In this document: one piece after another, positions 24,799 to 34,256 of the stretch
Layout: the number at the start of each line of letters is the position of its first letter
How positions within the stretch are numbered: the stretch's first letter is position 1
DNA from: Thalassotalea euphylliae
GTDB taxonomy: Bacteria; Pseudomonadota; Gammaproteobacteria; Enterobacterales; Alteromonadaceae
Assembly: GCF_003390335.1 (NCBI RefSeq)
Contig: NZ_QUOU01000001.1
Location: forward strand, 496,001 to 560,000
Length of the DNA: 64,000 nt
Direction: 5' to 3'
Position numbers and translations under genes: made by a program
The notes under the pieces: generated by a model
Database searches by the model: none
What the model was told of the DNA's origin: nothing
The model's input: the letters and a program-made list of their open reading frames with translations, nothing else

Positions 24799-26574
24799 TT
24801 AAAAATCAGGAGCCGCCTCAAAGTATAATCGTTGTTGAGAAATCGGATGTAAAAAGCTCAAATGCTGGGCGTGAAGGTGTAGGCGTTTATCGCTGGTGCC
24901 GTAAAGTTCGTCGCCAACAATCGGCACGTTCAGGCCGTCTGGATGGGCGCAGTGAACGCGCAGTTGGTGGGTGCGACCAGTTACCGGAGTGAGTTGAACA
25001 CGCGTTCGTGTGCTGTTGCCATTCTGCTCATACCCGAGCACCTGCCAGCGCGTTTCTGCCCGTTTTCCGTCGTTGAAACACACTTTTTGACGCGGTCTGT
25101 CGTCAATATCTAATATTAACGGCAGATGAATCTCACCGCTCATATTTTCTTGATTAGCTTCTTGATTGGCGTCTAATGGTTTTCCCGCTAAAAGCGCCAC
25201 GTACTGCTTTTCAATCACTTTATTGATAAATTGTTTTTGCAGGTGTTTATGGGCTCTTTCATTGAGTGCTAAGACCAATAACCCCGAGGTCGCCATATCG
25301 AGGCGATGCAATATCAGCCCTCCACTGGCATTGGGAAATTGCGCCTTAATACGAGTTGCGACAGAGTCGCTAATCGTGATACCTGGTACGGAAAGCAAAC
25401 CAGCGGGCTTGTTAACCACGACCAAATGTTCGTCTTGATAGACAATGGGCAAAGGCTTTTCGGCACCGGGGTTGATCAGTAAAGGGTTGTCATCGAGTGC
25501 AACGCCTTGCAGCATAAAATTGAGAATAGGTTGGCACTTTCCTTGGCAAGCAGGGTAGTAATGGCCGTGTTTGCGAATTTCTGAGTTAGGTTGTTGGCCC
25601 CACCAAAATTCTGCCATACACACGGGCGTTAGCTGATGTTCAAAGGCATATTGCAGCAATTTCGGCGCGGCGCAATCACCGCTGCCAGCGGGTGGTGTTG
25701 GTGACTTAGTGTCGGCAAATAAGCTGATGAGATCAGCATATTCCCCTTTACTATTGAGCATTTTGTATTGCTTAAATAGCCGCTTTTGCAACATGTTTGA
25801 CAGCTTGCGCCGGGCTTTTTTAAGGGCGGCAATTTTGTCTAGTTTCACCTGTAAGGTGGAATTGGCGCATTCAATGCGTTGTTGCCAATAGGCTTTTAGC
25901 GCAGCCAGTGCTTTTTTATCTGTCACACTTTGGCGCGAAAGCTCAATGCTCGCTTGTTTTGCTTGCGCTGGCGATAATTTGCCTTGCGTCAGCTGCGTTT
26001 CCAGTTGCTGGCGCTGTTGTTTACGGTGCTGGCGATTATCTCTGTGTTGTTGCTGTAATTGGCTAATTTGCCAATCTGCTGTGGCTTGCTCTGAATCTGC
26101 GGTGAGTTGCAACATCTTCACCACTTTGGTGGCGGAAAGCGTCGCGATTTCAGCACTTATTTCATTCACTTCGCGCTGCTTACCCACAAAGAATTCATCT
26201 TGGCGCTCGGCATCAAAGACCGGCGGCACAAAGTTGATTGATGGTCGGCTCGCATTTGCTGAGGCGTTAACAGATTCTTCGCGTGACTCTTTACCAGAAA
26301 AAGCCGCCAGAAAACCTAGCTGATCGGCGTGATTTCTGACCACCAATACCCCATACATTTTACCTGCTTGTTCACTAGCAAGTGGCTGAGTGTCGCTGAG
26401 TGCAGTTTGCAGTTGCTGGGCTGCTAATATCGCTAGTTGATGCGGTTGATAGCAAAATGGGTAAGTGAACTTTTTCGGTGGCGCTATCGTACCGAGCGAA
26501 GATTGAAACGGAATAAAGTAGCTAGGCTTAACAGACAAAGGAAATGCTCGCTCATTGATAACACTGCAAAGCAC
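24799..26574 (-). CDS. Long RluA-family pseudouridine synthase
   Basis: 591 aa. The C-terminal third (about 370-590) is a standard RluA catalytic domain: VVVNKPAGLLSVPG, GGLILHRLDMATSGLLVLAL (the Asp near 424 is catalytic), EKQYVALLAG, and the later TRTRVQLTPVTGRTHQLRVH. The N-terminal 370 residues are extra, with a Gln/Lys/Ala-rich coiled-coil-like section (about 130-290). RNA pseudouridylation is expected; the target site cannot be told. Similar long RluA proteins occur in Shewanella/Vibrio relatives. The GTG start has no strong ribosome site, so the first residues are uncertain. Confidence 0.88.
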   Translation of the reverse strand: MLCSVINERAFPLSVKPSYFIPFQSSLGTIAPPKKFTYPFCYQPHQLAILAAQQLQTALSDTQPLASEQAGKMYGVLVVRNHADQLGFLAAFSGKESREESVNASANASRPSINFVPPVFDAERQDEFFVGKQREVNEISAEIATLSATKVVKMLQLTADSEQATADWQISQLQQQHRDNRQHRKQQRQQLETQLTQGKLSPAQAKQASIELSRQSVTDKKALAALKAYWQQRIECANSTLQVKLDKIAALKKARRKLSNMLQKRLFKQYKMLNSKGEYADLISLFADTKSPTPPAGSGDCAAPKLLQYAFEHQLTPVCMAEFWWGQQPNSEIRKHGHYYPACQGKCQPILNFMLQGVALDDNPLLINPGAEKPLPIVYQDEHLVVVNKPAGLLSVPGITISDSVATRIKAQFPNASGGLILHRLDMATSGLLVLALNERAHKHLQKQFINKVIEKQYVALLAGKPLDANQEANQENMSGEIHLPLILDIDDRPRQKVCFNDGKRAETRWQVLGYEQNGNSTRTRVQLTPVTGRTHQLRVHCAHPDGLNVPIVGDELYGTSDKRLHLHAQHLSFLHPISQQRLYFEAAPDF

Positions 26575-26880
26575 TATTTTACCCGCATCTATAACAGAGA
26601 TCAGCCTGCTTAATACAAAGGCAGCTCAATGCTGGTTAAATAGTGGCCAGTTATTCGCTATCTTGTTAAAGTGATTGAAATTTTTAATAAGTCGATTCTG
26701 TATCGAAAACGTGTTTGTTTTGTTACTGGTGCAGCTGGCGATGTGAATGCTGATGTTAGTAATGCCACTCGCCATAATGGACGACAATAAACCAAACGAC
26801 GCTGAACTTACTGACAATAACAAGAATAATTACGCCGAAGGTTTACGGCAACAAAAGAGAAAAGTGACAGGGGAAAGGAT
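26575..26880. other. Intergenic region between divergent genes
   Basis: No gene or clear signal seen apart from the ribosome site GGAAAGGAT before 26881. Confidence 0.4.
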
Positions 26881-27747
26881 ATGCAACAGACACCAGAAAA
26901 CGCAATAAACGACGCCATGAAAGGCAAAACCGTATTGATCACTGGTGCCTCAGCGGGCGTTGGCGCTGAGGCCGCACGCGTGTTTGCGGCACAAGGTGCG
27001 AACTTAGTATTAATTGCACGAGGCCAGCAAGCCTTGGATGACATCACACAAGAGTTAAGTGCGCAGGTTAAGGTGATGAGTCAAACCCTAGATGTTAATG
27101 ATCTGAGCCAATTTGAACCCTTGTTAGAAAGTGTGATGCAAACGTTTGGTCGTATCGACGTATTGGTCAATAACGCGGGTTATCACCAACGTGGCGATGC
27201 CATTGGTATTGCGCCGGAAGATATTGCACAGATGGTCGATGTGAATTTACGTGCACCGCTGGTATTTTCAAGGCAAGTGATCCCGTATATGAAAGCCAAT
27301 GGCGGCGGGGCGATTGTTAATGTAGGCTCACTTGCTGGCCGCATGCCACTGCAAGGTGGCGCCGCTTATGGCGCGACCAAAGCGGGTTTACGCTCATTTA
27401 CTTATGCACTGGGTGACGAATTAAAGCCGTTTAATATTCATGTTGGTGTGGTGTCGCCGGGGCCGATTGATACGGGCTTTATTATGTCGAATATTGATCA
27501 AGTGGAAGACATTGTTTTTTCACAGGAAATGAGCAGTGCCCGACAAGTCGCAGATGCGGTACTGACGGTGGCACAAGGTCAAGAGCGTGAAGTCTGTTTA
27601 CCAGCAAGTGGCGGCTTACTGACCACACTCTCGTATTTATTGCCATGGCTCAGAGCTAAACTTCGCCCTGCTATGTATCGCAAAGGCGCCCGTTTAAAAG
27701 CTAAATACAAGGCGCGGAATTTAGCGCTAAAACAAGCTGAGAAGTAA
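26881..27747 (+). CDS. Short-chain dehydrogenase/reductase (SDR)
   Basis: 288 aa. Classical SDR landmarks: cofactor loop TGASAGVGAEAAR near residue 21, LVNNAG, catalytic Ser in NVGSLAG and YGATK (YxxxK), then SPGPIDTGF. The C-terminal 40 residues are hydrophobic then very basic (YLLPWLRAKLRPAMYRKGAR…), which suggests a membrane-associated tail as in SDRs acting on lipid substrates. Substrate unknown. Converges with the DUF2306-like gene. Confidence 0.9.
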   Translation: MQQTPENAINDAMKGKTVLITGASAGVGAEAARVFAAQGANLVLIARGQQALDDITQELSAQVKVMSQTLDVNDLSQFEPLLESVMQTFGRIDVLVNNAGYHQRGDAIGIAPEDIAQMVDVNLRAPLVFSRQVIPYMKANGGGAIVNVGSLAGRMPLQGGAAYGATKAGLRSFTYALGDELKPFNIHVGVVSPGPIDTGFIMSNIDQVEDIVFSQEMSSARQVADAVLTVAQGQEREVCLPASGGLLTTLSYLLPWLRAKLRPAMYRKGARLKAKYKARNLALKQAEK

Positions 27748-27770
27748 ATTTTAGCCCATTCAATTAGCCA

Positions 27771-28451
27771 TTAATGCTTGAAGCGCTTGTTCAACGCAAT
27801 CTCGACAATGGTTAAATTAATGACCATTGCCAACAATCGGCCATAGTCGAAGTGCAGCTTGACGATTAAATCGTAAATGGTGTCGACATGACTAAACAAG
27901 AGCAAAATCAGTAGATCGACAAATAGCGGCGTAATTGCTGTTAAGGTCAGCGCAACGGCTCTGGCCATCCATCGTTGATGCGCTTGAACCTTGCGCTGAG
28001 AGATCTGGCTAATTGCCATAGCAAAAGCGACGCATATCATGCCACTGGTGAAAATTAGACTATAAAAACGCGCACCTTGTTCATGTGGCGACAGTACTTG
28101 ATGCAGCCAGATTCCGGAAACCGCCATTACACACCCTGATATGAGCACGATCCGCCCTGCGACTTTATGCCAGACGGGGTATTTATGACGAATTCTCGGT
28201 GAAAATTGCCATGGCATCGTGAGAAAATACAAGATCCCAGCCCCACCATGAACATAAAGTGCAGCAGGCGTTTCAAAGTAAACTTGATTGAGTAGCGAGG
28301 AAATCCCCGTTATTGCATTTGGCCCCATTAAGGAGAGCGTGACAATTGCTATCGCGGGTAAGCCAGCAAGGCCAGTGAGAAAAAGTAACGAACCAACTAT
28401 TGGCCAGTTGAATTTAAGCGTATTCTGCGCGTAGTTTTGTGTCGATGCCAT
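27771..28451 (-). CDS. DUF2306-like multi-pass membrane protein
   Basis: 226 aa with about six hydrophobic segments. The sequence PRIRHKYPVWHKVAGRIVLI after the second helix and VQAHQRWMARAVALT later match the DUF2306 pattern of conserved His/Arg next to helices, as in haem-binding-like membrane proteins of unknown function. It is divergent from a membrane-bound AraC regulator (255 bases apart) with a motif-rich shared region, implying regulation by that protein. Confidence 0.75.
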   Translation of the reverse strand: MASTQNYAQNTLKFNWPIVGSLLFLTGLAGLPAIAIVTLSLMGPNAITGISSLLNQVYFETPAALYVHGGAGILYFLTMPWQFSPRIRHKYPVWHKVAGRIVLISGCVMAVSGIWLHQVLSPHEQGARFYSLIFTSGMICVAFAMAISQISQRKVQAHQRWMARAVALTLTAITPLFVDLLILLLFSHVDTIYDLIVKLHFDYGRLLAMVINLTIVEIALNKRFKH

Positions 28452-28569
28452 AAAGCGTTTTCCAATCCATTTTTCTTGTCGAAATGTGAGGCTATTTGAG
28501 CGTACTAACCATCAAACGCACGCGTGTGGTTAAGATGTAATTGATTATGTAGAATGGTTGAAAAGATGC

Positions 28570-28634
28570 GTCCGATCTTGATAACTCGGACGTTTTTGGT
28601 GTTCGGCCGATTAGTCCGGACACTCAAGCCGGAC
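28570..28634. promoter_or_regulatory. Cluster of CGGAC elements between divergent genes
   Basis: CGGAC or its complement occurs at 28570-28574 (GTCCG), 28587-28591, 28617-28621 (inside the palindrome GTCCGGAC, 28614-28621) and 28630-28634, with TCGGCCGA at 28603-28610. The spacing is 12-16 bases, close to helical steps. This is a plausible operator array for the adjacent AraC-type protein; that link is inference. Confidence 0.4.
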
Positions 28635-28706
28635 ATAAAACAAGTAAGCAGACAGTTATCAACTGTCGGTGAACTATAGTCGCTTTATCAGTTGTGAAAG
28701 GAATTT

Positions 28707-29912
28707 ATGGCAGCCATATCTGCGCAACTAGTTTTCAATATTTTCACACTAGCGATCATCGCCTTTAGTGTCAATTTGTCTGTTTTACGCTCGCCTGAAC
28801 GACCAGCATACCTGCCACTAGCGGTTTGTTTAGCTGCAATTGGCATAGTGATATCGCAACCGACGATCGTCGCTGTTTTACCCTCATTACAAATTCCTGT
28901 CTTAATTTTTTCCTTGCCAGCAATTTTGTTAATTGCTCCCGCATTTTGGTGTTATGTTTGTGGTATTACCGCCACTTCCCCCTGGCACTGGCGGCAAGTG
29001 AGAAAAGGGCACTTTATACCGAGTGCTTTAGGTTTAATGATTTCATTTATCGCATTGCTTGTACCCACAGAGGCGCAATACCAGTTGCTGGTACTGGGCA
29101 ACGAAAATGTCATTAAAAGTTTATCTGTATCGATGCGAGTGACAGTGGTTATCTTATTGATTGCGACTTTATTGTTAATGCTTACTTGGATCCTGCAATC
29201 GGGCTTTTACTTTTATCAAACGGTGCAAAGGCTTACTCGATATCGACAGCACTTGAAACACCTCTTTGCCACAACCGACAGCAAAGAAATTCGCTGGTTA
29301 AGCTGGTTATTGCTGGCAGTCGGTGTGGTTTGGTTGGCGAATGCGATTAATATTTTGTTAGACAACTTTATCTTTGCTACCCAAGTAAACGCCAACATTG
29401 CCAGCGGTATTATATTGATTATGGTATGGAGCATTGCACTGTGGGGGCTACGCCAAAAACCGGGGTTTGAAGAGCTTTACACAAGCCAAATAGCCGTTGA
29501 AGAAGTATTAACAAGCAGTGAGCCGCAACAAGAAAAATACCAGCGTTCAGCGTTAACGCATGAACAAGCAAATGCTATCGCTGCTAAAATTGAACAGGCG
29601 ATGCAACAAGACCAGCTATATTTAGACTCCTCCTTATCACTGCAAAAACTGGCCAGCCATATTCATACTTCGCCCAATTATATTTCCCAAACCCTTAATG
29701 AAGCACTGGGGGCGAGTTTTTTCGATTACGTGAATAAGTATCGCATTGACGCGGCCAAGCAGAAACTAAAACAAACGAGTGATACTGTTGTCGATATCGC
29801 CATGGCGGTTGGTTTTAATGCTAAATCTTCTTTCTATACCGCCTTTAAAAAAGAGACGCAGCAAACTCCAAGTCAATATCGTAAATCAGCGCATTTAGCG
29901 ATTGCTAAATAA
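28707..29912 (+). CDS. Membrane-anchored AraC-family regulator
   Basis: 401 aa. The first 250 residues hold about seven hydrophobic helices; the C-terminal 100 residues are an AraC HTH (SLQKLASHIHTSPNYISQTL and VVDIAMAVGFNAKSSFYTAF). This architecture is known from regulators that sense a membrane or periplasmic signal while tethered. AAGGA four bases before ATG supports the start. Divergent from the DUF2306-like gene, which it probably controls. Confidence 0.88.
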   Translation: MAAISAQLVFNIFTLAIIAFSVNLSVLRSPERPAYLPLAVCLAAIGIVISQPTIVAVLPSLQIPVLIFSLPAILLIAPAFWCYVCGITATSPWHWRQVRKGHFIPSALGLMISFIALLVPTEAQYQLLVLGNENVIKSLSVSMRVTVVILLIATLLLMLTWILQSGFYFYQTVQRLTRYRQHLKHLFATTDSKEIRWLSWLLLAVGVVWLANAINILLDNFIFATQVNANIASGIILIMVWSIALWGLRQKPGFEELYTSQIAVEEVLTSSEPQQEKYQRSALTHEQANAIAAKIEQAMQQDQLYLDSSLSLQKLASHIHTSPNYISQTLNEALGASFFDYVNKYRIDAAKQKLKQTSDTVVDIAMAVGFNAKSSFYTAFKKETQQTPSQYRKSAHLAIAK

Positions 29913-30145
29913 TCGAGCTCTCGCATTCCTTATCATTAACTAGTGACTTTATAGGTGCCCAATCTCTGGCGGTAGTTATCGATAACAGATTGCACGTGGA
30001 TGATTAAGCTGCCCAGTAAACGATACCGCATCAAGTTCAGGTTGGGCGAGGTGCTTTTGTCACAACCTAGCTGCCACTAACGCAGAGCCACTACTGTATA
30101 GTGCAATAGAAGCACAACCATTCATACCGTTGCGAGTAAAAGCAG

Positions 30146-30187
30146 ACAGCAGCCAACTGACTGCTGTTTCTTGAGGGCTTTTTATTT
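30146..30187. terminator. Possible terminator between convergent genes
   Basis: ACAGCAG (30146-30152) pairs with CTGCTGT (30161-30167), followed at some distance by CTTTTTATTTTT. The rest of 29913-30241 shows nothing I can name. Confidence 0.4.
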
Positions 30188-30241
30188 TTAGCTATGTCTT
30201 CGTGAGTGGCTAAGTCGCTGGGCTATTTACTACGATGCCAA

Positions 30242-30769
30242 CTATTCGGTCAGCTGTGCGACTGCTGCTTTTAATTGAGCATCTAACTCAGCATTGGTCA
30301 ATTTTTGCGTTTCCATATCGAAGTTATCGTAAAAGCTTGGAATGGATAACGACGCTTTTACATCACCAGCGAAGTATTGCGCAGAGTTAGTGGCCGCTGC
30401 TAACACGCTGGCTGCACCACCGGGGCCTGGCGACGTTGCTAGGTAAACCATAGGTTTGTTTTGAAAGACCTTTTGGTCGATGCGCGATGTCCAATCAAAT
30501 AAATTTTTGTAGGCTGCGGTATAGCTACCATTGTGCTCAGCCAGTGAAATAATAATGGCATCAGCTTCGCCTAGTTTAGCGAAAAAATCTTTCGCCGCTT
30601 GCGGCTGGCCTAACTCCTCTTCGCGATCTTGGCTAAACAGCGGCATTTCGTAGTCGTTAATGTCGAGCAGTTCAAATTCTGCACCAGACACTAATGATGC
30701 TGCATAATTTGCTAAGGCTTTGTTGATTGACTTGGTACTGCTGCTGGCGGCAAAGGCTAAAACTTTCAT
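30242..30769 (-). CDS. NAD(P)H-dependent FMN reductase family flavoprotein
   Basis: 175 aa with flavodoxin-like fold: VLAFAASSSTKSINKALANY (phosphate loop for FMN) and IISLAEHNGSYTAAYKNLFDW (usual form 'PEYNGSiPg.LKnaiDW'), then KPMVYLATSPGPGGAASVL. Members (YieF/ChrR, azoreductase-like) reduce quinones, chromate or flavins in the cytoplasm. Divergent from a LysR gene 198 bases away, probably its regulator. Confidence 0.88.
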   Translation of the reverse strand: MKVLAFAASSSTKSINKALANYAASLVSGAEFELLDINDYEMPLFSQDREEELGQPQAAKDFFAKLGEADAIIISLAEHNGSYTAAYKNLFDWTSRIDQKVFQNKPMVYLATSPGPGGAASVLAAATNSAQYFAGDVKASLSIPSFYDNFDMETQKLTNAELDAQLKAAVAQLTE

Positions 30770-30967
30770 ATTGAATCCTCAATTTTCTGTTGCTGTTACC
30801 TGCTGCTAGTCGCTAGCAGCACTTGTGTGGTTTATGGCGTTAACGTGCCGCCTTGTTGATTATCGATTTATTCGGTTAACTAAGTTGGCACTTCGTTAAT
30901 TTGAAATAGAGTTTATATTGTTTATATTTGTTAATTAATCATCTAAAAGTTTAAAGACTATTTCCTA

Positions 30968-31894
30968 ATGGCTTCTAATCTATCGATAAGCACTAAGTTA
31001 TTTGACGGCGTTGTGGTGTTTACCCAATTAATAAACAGCGGCAGTTTTACCGCAGCCGCTGAGGCAACGGGCCACTCAACCTCATACATCAGTAAAGAAA
31101 TTAATAAGCTCGAAGCGAGGCTAGGCGTTCGATTGATCAATCGCACCACACGCTCGCTTAGCCTGACACCCGAAGGTAAGTTGTACTACGAACAGTGTCA
31201 GCAGTTAGTGCAAGACGGTGAACAGGCGTTAGGCATGGTGCGCCAAGACGATCTCACACCGCGCGGCACATTGCGCATTAGTTGCCCAGTGGCACTGAGC
31301 AATAACTATTTGCAACCTATTTTGTCGCGTTATATGAGCAAGTATCCACAAGTGGAATTATTACTGGACCTTAACGATCGCAAGGTGGACGTGATTCAAG
31401 ATGGCTTTGACGCGGTCATTCGGGCAACACACCAGCTGGACGAATCCAGCTTGATTTGCCGTAAAATTATGACCAGTAAATCTTATACCGTCGCTTCCCA
31501 CGATTACATCAAGCGCCGAGGTGAGCCAAAACACCCTGACGAGCTGAAACAACACAGCTGTTTGTGTTACACCAATTTAAAGCAACCGACTCGCTGGGTT
31601 TATCACCGCGAAAACGGCCAAAGCGTAAGTGTTGAAGTCAGTTCAACGCTGATGTGTAACAACTCTGACATGGAGTTAGCCATGGCGCTTGATGGTCACG
31701 GAATTTGCCGTTTGCCAGCTTTTACCATGCAGCAGGCATTGGATGATGGCAAACTAAAAGTATTGCTCACCGATTATCCGCCAACCGATATTGACGTATT
31801 TGTGGTCTACCCGTCGCGCAAGCACTTGTCGCCTAAGGTTAGGGCGTTTATTGACTTGCTGGTTGAATGCAGCCCTCAGCACCCTCTGCCTTGA
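30968..31894 (+). CDS. LysR-family regulator (CrgA-like)
   Basis: 308 aa. HTH: SGSFTAAAEATGHSTSYISK, then LEARLGVRLINRTTRSLSLT, and a CrgA-type effector domain (GTLRISCPVALSNNYLQPIL, VEVSSTLMCNNSDMELAMAL, GICRLPAF). Divergent from the FMN-reductase gene and followed after 68 bases by the TetR gene. Probable quinone- or redox-linked regulator of the reductase; the effector is not known. Confidence 0.9.
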   Translation: MASNLSISTKLFDGVVVFTQLINSGSFTAAAEATGHSTSYISKEINKLEARLGVRLINRTTRSLSLTPEGKLYYEQCQQLVQDGEQALGMVRQDDLTPRGTLRISCPVALSNNYLQPILSRYMSKYPQVELLLDLNDRKVDVIQDGFDAVIRATHQLDESSLICRKIMTSKSYTVASHDYIKRRGEPKHPDELKQHSCLCYTNLKQPTRWVYHRENGQSVSVEVSSTLMCNNSDMELAMALDGHGICRLPAFTMQQALDDGKLKVLLTDYPPTDIDVFVVYPSRKHLSPKVRAFIDLLVECSPQHPLP

Positions 31895-31930
31895 TGGCAG
31901 CAAAGCCAACTGATTAATATTTATCCTTGC

Positions 31931-31952
31931 TAACTTACCCTGAGGTAAGTTA
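31931..31952. promoter_or_regulatory. Operator O1 in front of the TetR gene
   Basis: Perfect inverted repeat TAACTTACC-CTGA-GGTAAGTTA, 11 bases upstream of the TetR start codon. A near-identical copy lies before the next gene, which makes this the probable TetR binding site and points to autorepression. Confidence 0.75.
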
Positions 31953-31962
31953 AGGTGAGTTA

Positions 31963-32586
31963 ATGCAAACTCGTTCAAAAAATCGCAAAGAGCAAATTGT
32001 GTCAGTGGCTTTAGAGCTGCTGCAAACCCAAGGTTTTGAAAACTTCAGCTATTTGGATATTGCCAATCGCTTGTCAATAACCAAAGCCAGTATTCATCAT
32101 CACTTTGCTAAAAAAGAAGATTTAGGTGTTGCCTTGTGTCAGGCAATACAAGATTGGCACGAGGTGGGATTTAGCCAAATTCTGGCGGCCGACAATAGCG
32201 CATCCGAAAAGCTCGATAGCTATGTTCATGCCATGCTCAAGTACGCGTGTGGCAAGAATAAAATATGCCCGTTGAGTAGTTTGCAAGTTGACGTTACGTC
32301 CTTGCCAACAGCAATGCAAAGCGCGTTAAAAGTATTAGACGAGCACGAACTTGATTTTATTACCCAAGTGCTAGCGCTCGGTCGCAAAAATGGCGAGTTT
32401 AATTTTGTCGGTGATGTGAAAAGCCAAGCTATTTTAGTGGTGATTGCGTGTAAAGGCGCATTGCAATATTCGCGCGTACATGGCGATTATATTTTTGAAC
32501 AAACCATGGCACAAATTTCGTTACTACTTGGCCGCAGCGCAGTGCATGGTAGTGAGCTAGCGCAAGCGGCGTCTAGTGGCAAGTAA
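31963..32586 (+). CDS. TetR-family repressor
   Basis: 207 aa. HTH: YLDIANRLSITKASIHHHFA, then KKEDLGVALCQAI; the C-terminal ligand domain contains CGKNKICPLSSLQVDV. AcrR/NemR-like in layout, and like NemR it sits before an old-yellow-enzyme gene. Cys residues in GKNKICPL could sense electrophiles as in NemR; this is inference. Two matching operators flank the gene. Confidence 0.9.
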   Translation: MQTRSKNRKEQIVSVALELLQTQGFENFSYLDIANRLSITKASIHHHFAKKEDLGVALCQAIQDWHEVGFSQILAADNSASEKLDSYVHAMLKYACGKNKICPLSSLQVDVTSLPTAMQSALKVLDEHELDFITQVLALGRKNGEFNFVGDVKSQAILVVIACKGALQYSRVHGDYIFEQTMAQISLLLGRSAVHGSELAQAASSGK

Positions 32587-32621
32587 AGGCGAGCAAAGAC
32601 AAGTAAAAAATTTTAATCCGC

Positions 32622-32643
32622 TAACTGACCTTTAGGTAAGTTA
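32622..32643. promoter_or_regulatory. Operator O2 in front of the OYE gene
   Basis: TAACTGACC-TTTA-GGTAAGTTA differs from O1 by one base in the arms. It is followed by two more TAAGTTAAG half-site-like copies (about 32650 and 32662), a small direct-repeat array. Confidence 0.72.
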
Positions 32644-32768
32644 AGAAGTAAGTTAAGAGATAAGTTAAGCGGTGAATAACAACAAGCCAGCGGACATTGC
32701 TGGCAGAGCACGAATTATTCAGGCAATTCACAAATAGTAAAAAGTAAGTTCACACAAGGAAACAATGT

Positions 32769-33875
32769 ATGAGTAATGCACAACTTTTTGAACAGGTGTC
32801 GTTTGGGCCAATGACTTTAGCCAACCGTACGGTAATGGCACCGATGACCCGCACTTTCTCGCCGGGCAATGTCCCTAATGATTTAGTCGTTGAATACTAT
32901 CGTCGCCGCGCACAAGGTGGCGTTGGCTTGATTATTACAGAAGGTACGTGCGTTGGTCACAAGGCGGCTTCCGGTTACCCTAATGTGCCGTTTATTGCGG
33001 GTGATGACGCACTGGCAGGTTGGAAAAAAGTGGTGGATGCCGTACACGCCGAAGGCGGTAAAATTGCGCCGCAACTATGGCATGTTGGCGCGATTCGCAA
33101 GCCAGGTGTTGAGCCGGGTGGCGATTTACCTGGCTATGGCCCGTCAGGCATGGCATTTCCGGGCAAGCAAACGGGTCACGCGATGACACAAGCAGACATT
33201 GATGAAGTGATCCAATCTTTTGTGCAAGCAGCAGTTGATGCTAAAGCCATTGGCTTTGATGCCGTTGAAATTCACGGCGCACACGGTTACTTAATTGATC
33301 AATTCTTCTGGGAAGGGACGAATCAGCGCACTGACGAATACGGTGGTGATTTAGCTGGTCGCTCTAAGTTTGCTATCGAGTTAGTGACGAAAATGCGCGC
33401 TGCGGTTGGCGATGATTACCCGATTATCTTCCGTTGGTCACAATGGAAACAGCAAGACTACAGTGCACGACTCGTGGAAACACCAGAAGCATTAGCTGCT
33501 TTCTTGAAACCGCTGGCGGATGCAGGTGTCGATATTTTCCATTGTTCACAGCGTCGCTTCTGGGAGCCGGAGTTTGAAGGCAGTGATTTAAACCTTGCTG
33601 GTTGGGTCAAGAAAGTCACGGGCAAACCGACGATTACGGTGGGTAGCGTGGGCTTAAATCAAGACTTCTTGCCAGAAGATGGCACCAGTAACTTCAAAGA
33701 CGCAGAAACCGTTAGCCTAGACAACTTAATTGAACGTGTGGAAAACCAGGAGTTTGATTTAGTGGCCGTTGGTCGAGCGTTAATTTCTAACCCAGATTGG
33801 GTAAATAAGGTTAAAGCAGGTGAGTACGAGAGCTTAAAAGCCTTTGATAAAGCCCAACTGGCGGAGTTGGTATAG
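32769..33875 (+). CDS. Old-yellow-enzyme family alkene reductase (NemA-like)
   Basis: 368 aa TIM barrel with FMN. Landmarks: LANRTVMAPMTRTFS, GVGLIITEGTCVGH, PQLWHVGAI, FDAVEIHGAHGYLIDQFFW (His pair region), RTDEYGGDLAGRSKFA and VGRALISNPDW. NemA-type enzymes reduce activated C=C bonds of enones and nitro compounds with NADPH, detoxifying electrophiles. It lies downstream of the TetR gene and behind operator O2, so it is presumably repressed until an electrophile arrives. A good terminator follows. Confidence 0.92.
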   Translation: MSNAQLFEQVSFGPMTLANRTVMAPMTRTFSPGNVPNDLVVEYYRRRAQGGVGLIITEGTCVGHKAASGYPNVPFIAGDDALAGWKKVVDAVHAEGGKIAPQLWHVGAIRKPGVEPGGDLPGYGPSGMAFPGKQTGHAMTQADIDEVIQSFVQAAVDAKAIGFDAVEIHGAHGYLIDQFFWEGTNQRTDEYGGDLAGRSKFAIELVTKMRAAVGDDYPIIFRWSQWKQQDYSARLVETPEALAAFLKPLADAGVDIFHCSQRRFWEPEFEGSDLNLAGWVKKVTGKPTITVGSVGLNQDFLPEDGTSNFKDAETVSLDNLIERVENQEFDLVAVGRALISNPDWVNKVKAGEYESLKAFDKAQLAELV

Positions 33876-33978
33876 TTTATTGTGCAACTCGTCTGAGCGA
33901 GGCGACTTGGTTGCGCTCGCTTAGTTAAAAATAAGGTGCGCAGGCAGCTTTTAAATGCCAGCTAACCGTGTCTTTGTA

Positions 33979-34010
33979 ATAGCGAATGGGTCAGCATTCG
34001 CTATTTTTTT
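33979..34010 (+). terminator. Intrinsic terminator after the OYE gene
   Basis: ATAGCGAATG (33979-33988) pairs with CATTCGCTAT (33995-34004) and runs into a seven-T tract. Confidence 0.88.
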
Positions 34011-34127
34011 GTCGATAACTTGTACTTTTATTATTAGCTTTCGCTGTGCTAAATCAGCACTTTGTTATCGCTATCATCTTGAATTGTCATATTAATTTCT
34101 TGAATTTATCTCGTCACTTTCACGTTT

Positions 34128-34191
34128 TCGTCATAAAAGTGCATTAAGGTTTTAACAAAAGTTTAACATGTGGTGTAGGGTGCGTTATGGT
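34128..34191 (+). promoter_or_regulatory. Possible Pho-box-like heptamer array before phoD
   Basis: Heptamers at 11-12-base spacing: TCGTCAT (34128), GTGCATT (34139), TTTAACA (34151) and TTTAACA (34162), with a possible -10 TATGGT at 34186. The period fits PhoB sites (CTGTCAT repeats, 11 bases), but only the first heptamer is a good match. The rest of 33876-34256 holds just the terminator. Confidence 0.3.
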
Positions 34192-34256
34192 AAAGGCTCC
34201 CTTAGCCTCTGTGCTAACGAATTAAAAAAACAAAATGTAGTGGGAAATTAATAATA

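Noticed and set aside
25946..26323. 125-aa Cys-rich plus-strand ORF
   Set aside because: Antisense of the Gln/Lys-rich coiled-coil part of the RluA-like gene; Cys richness is a codon artefact.
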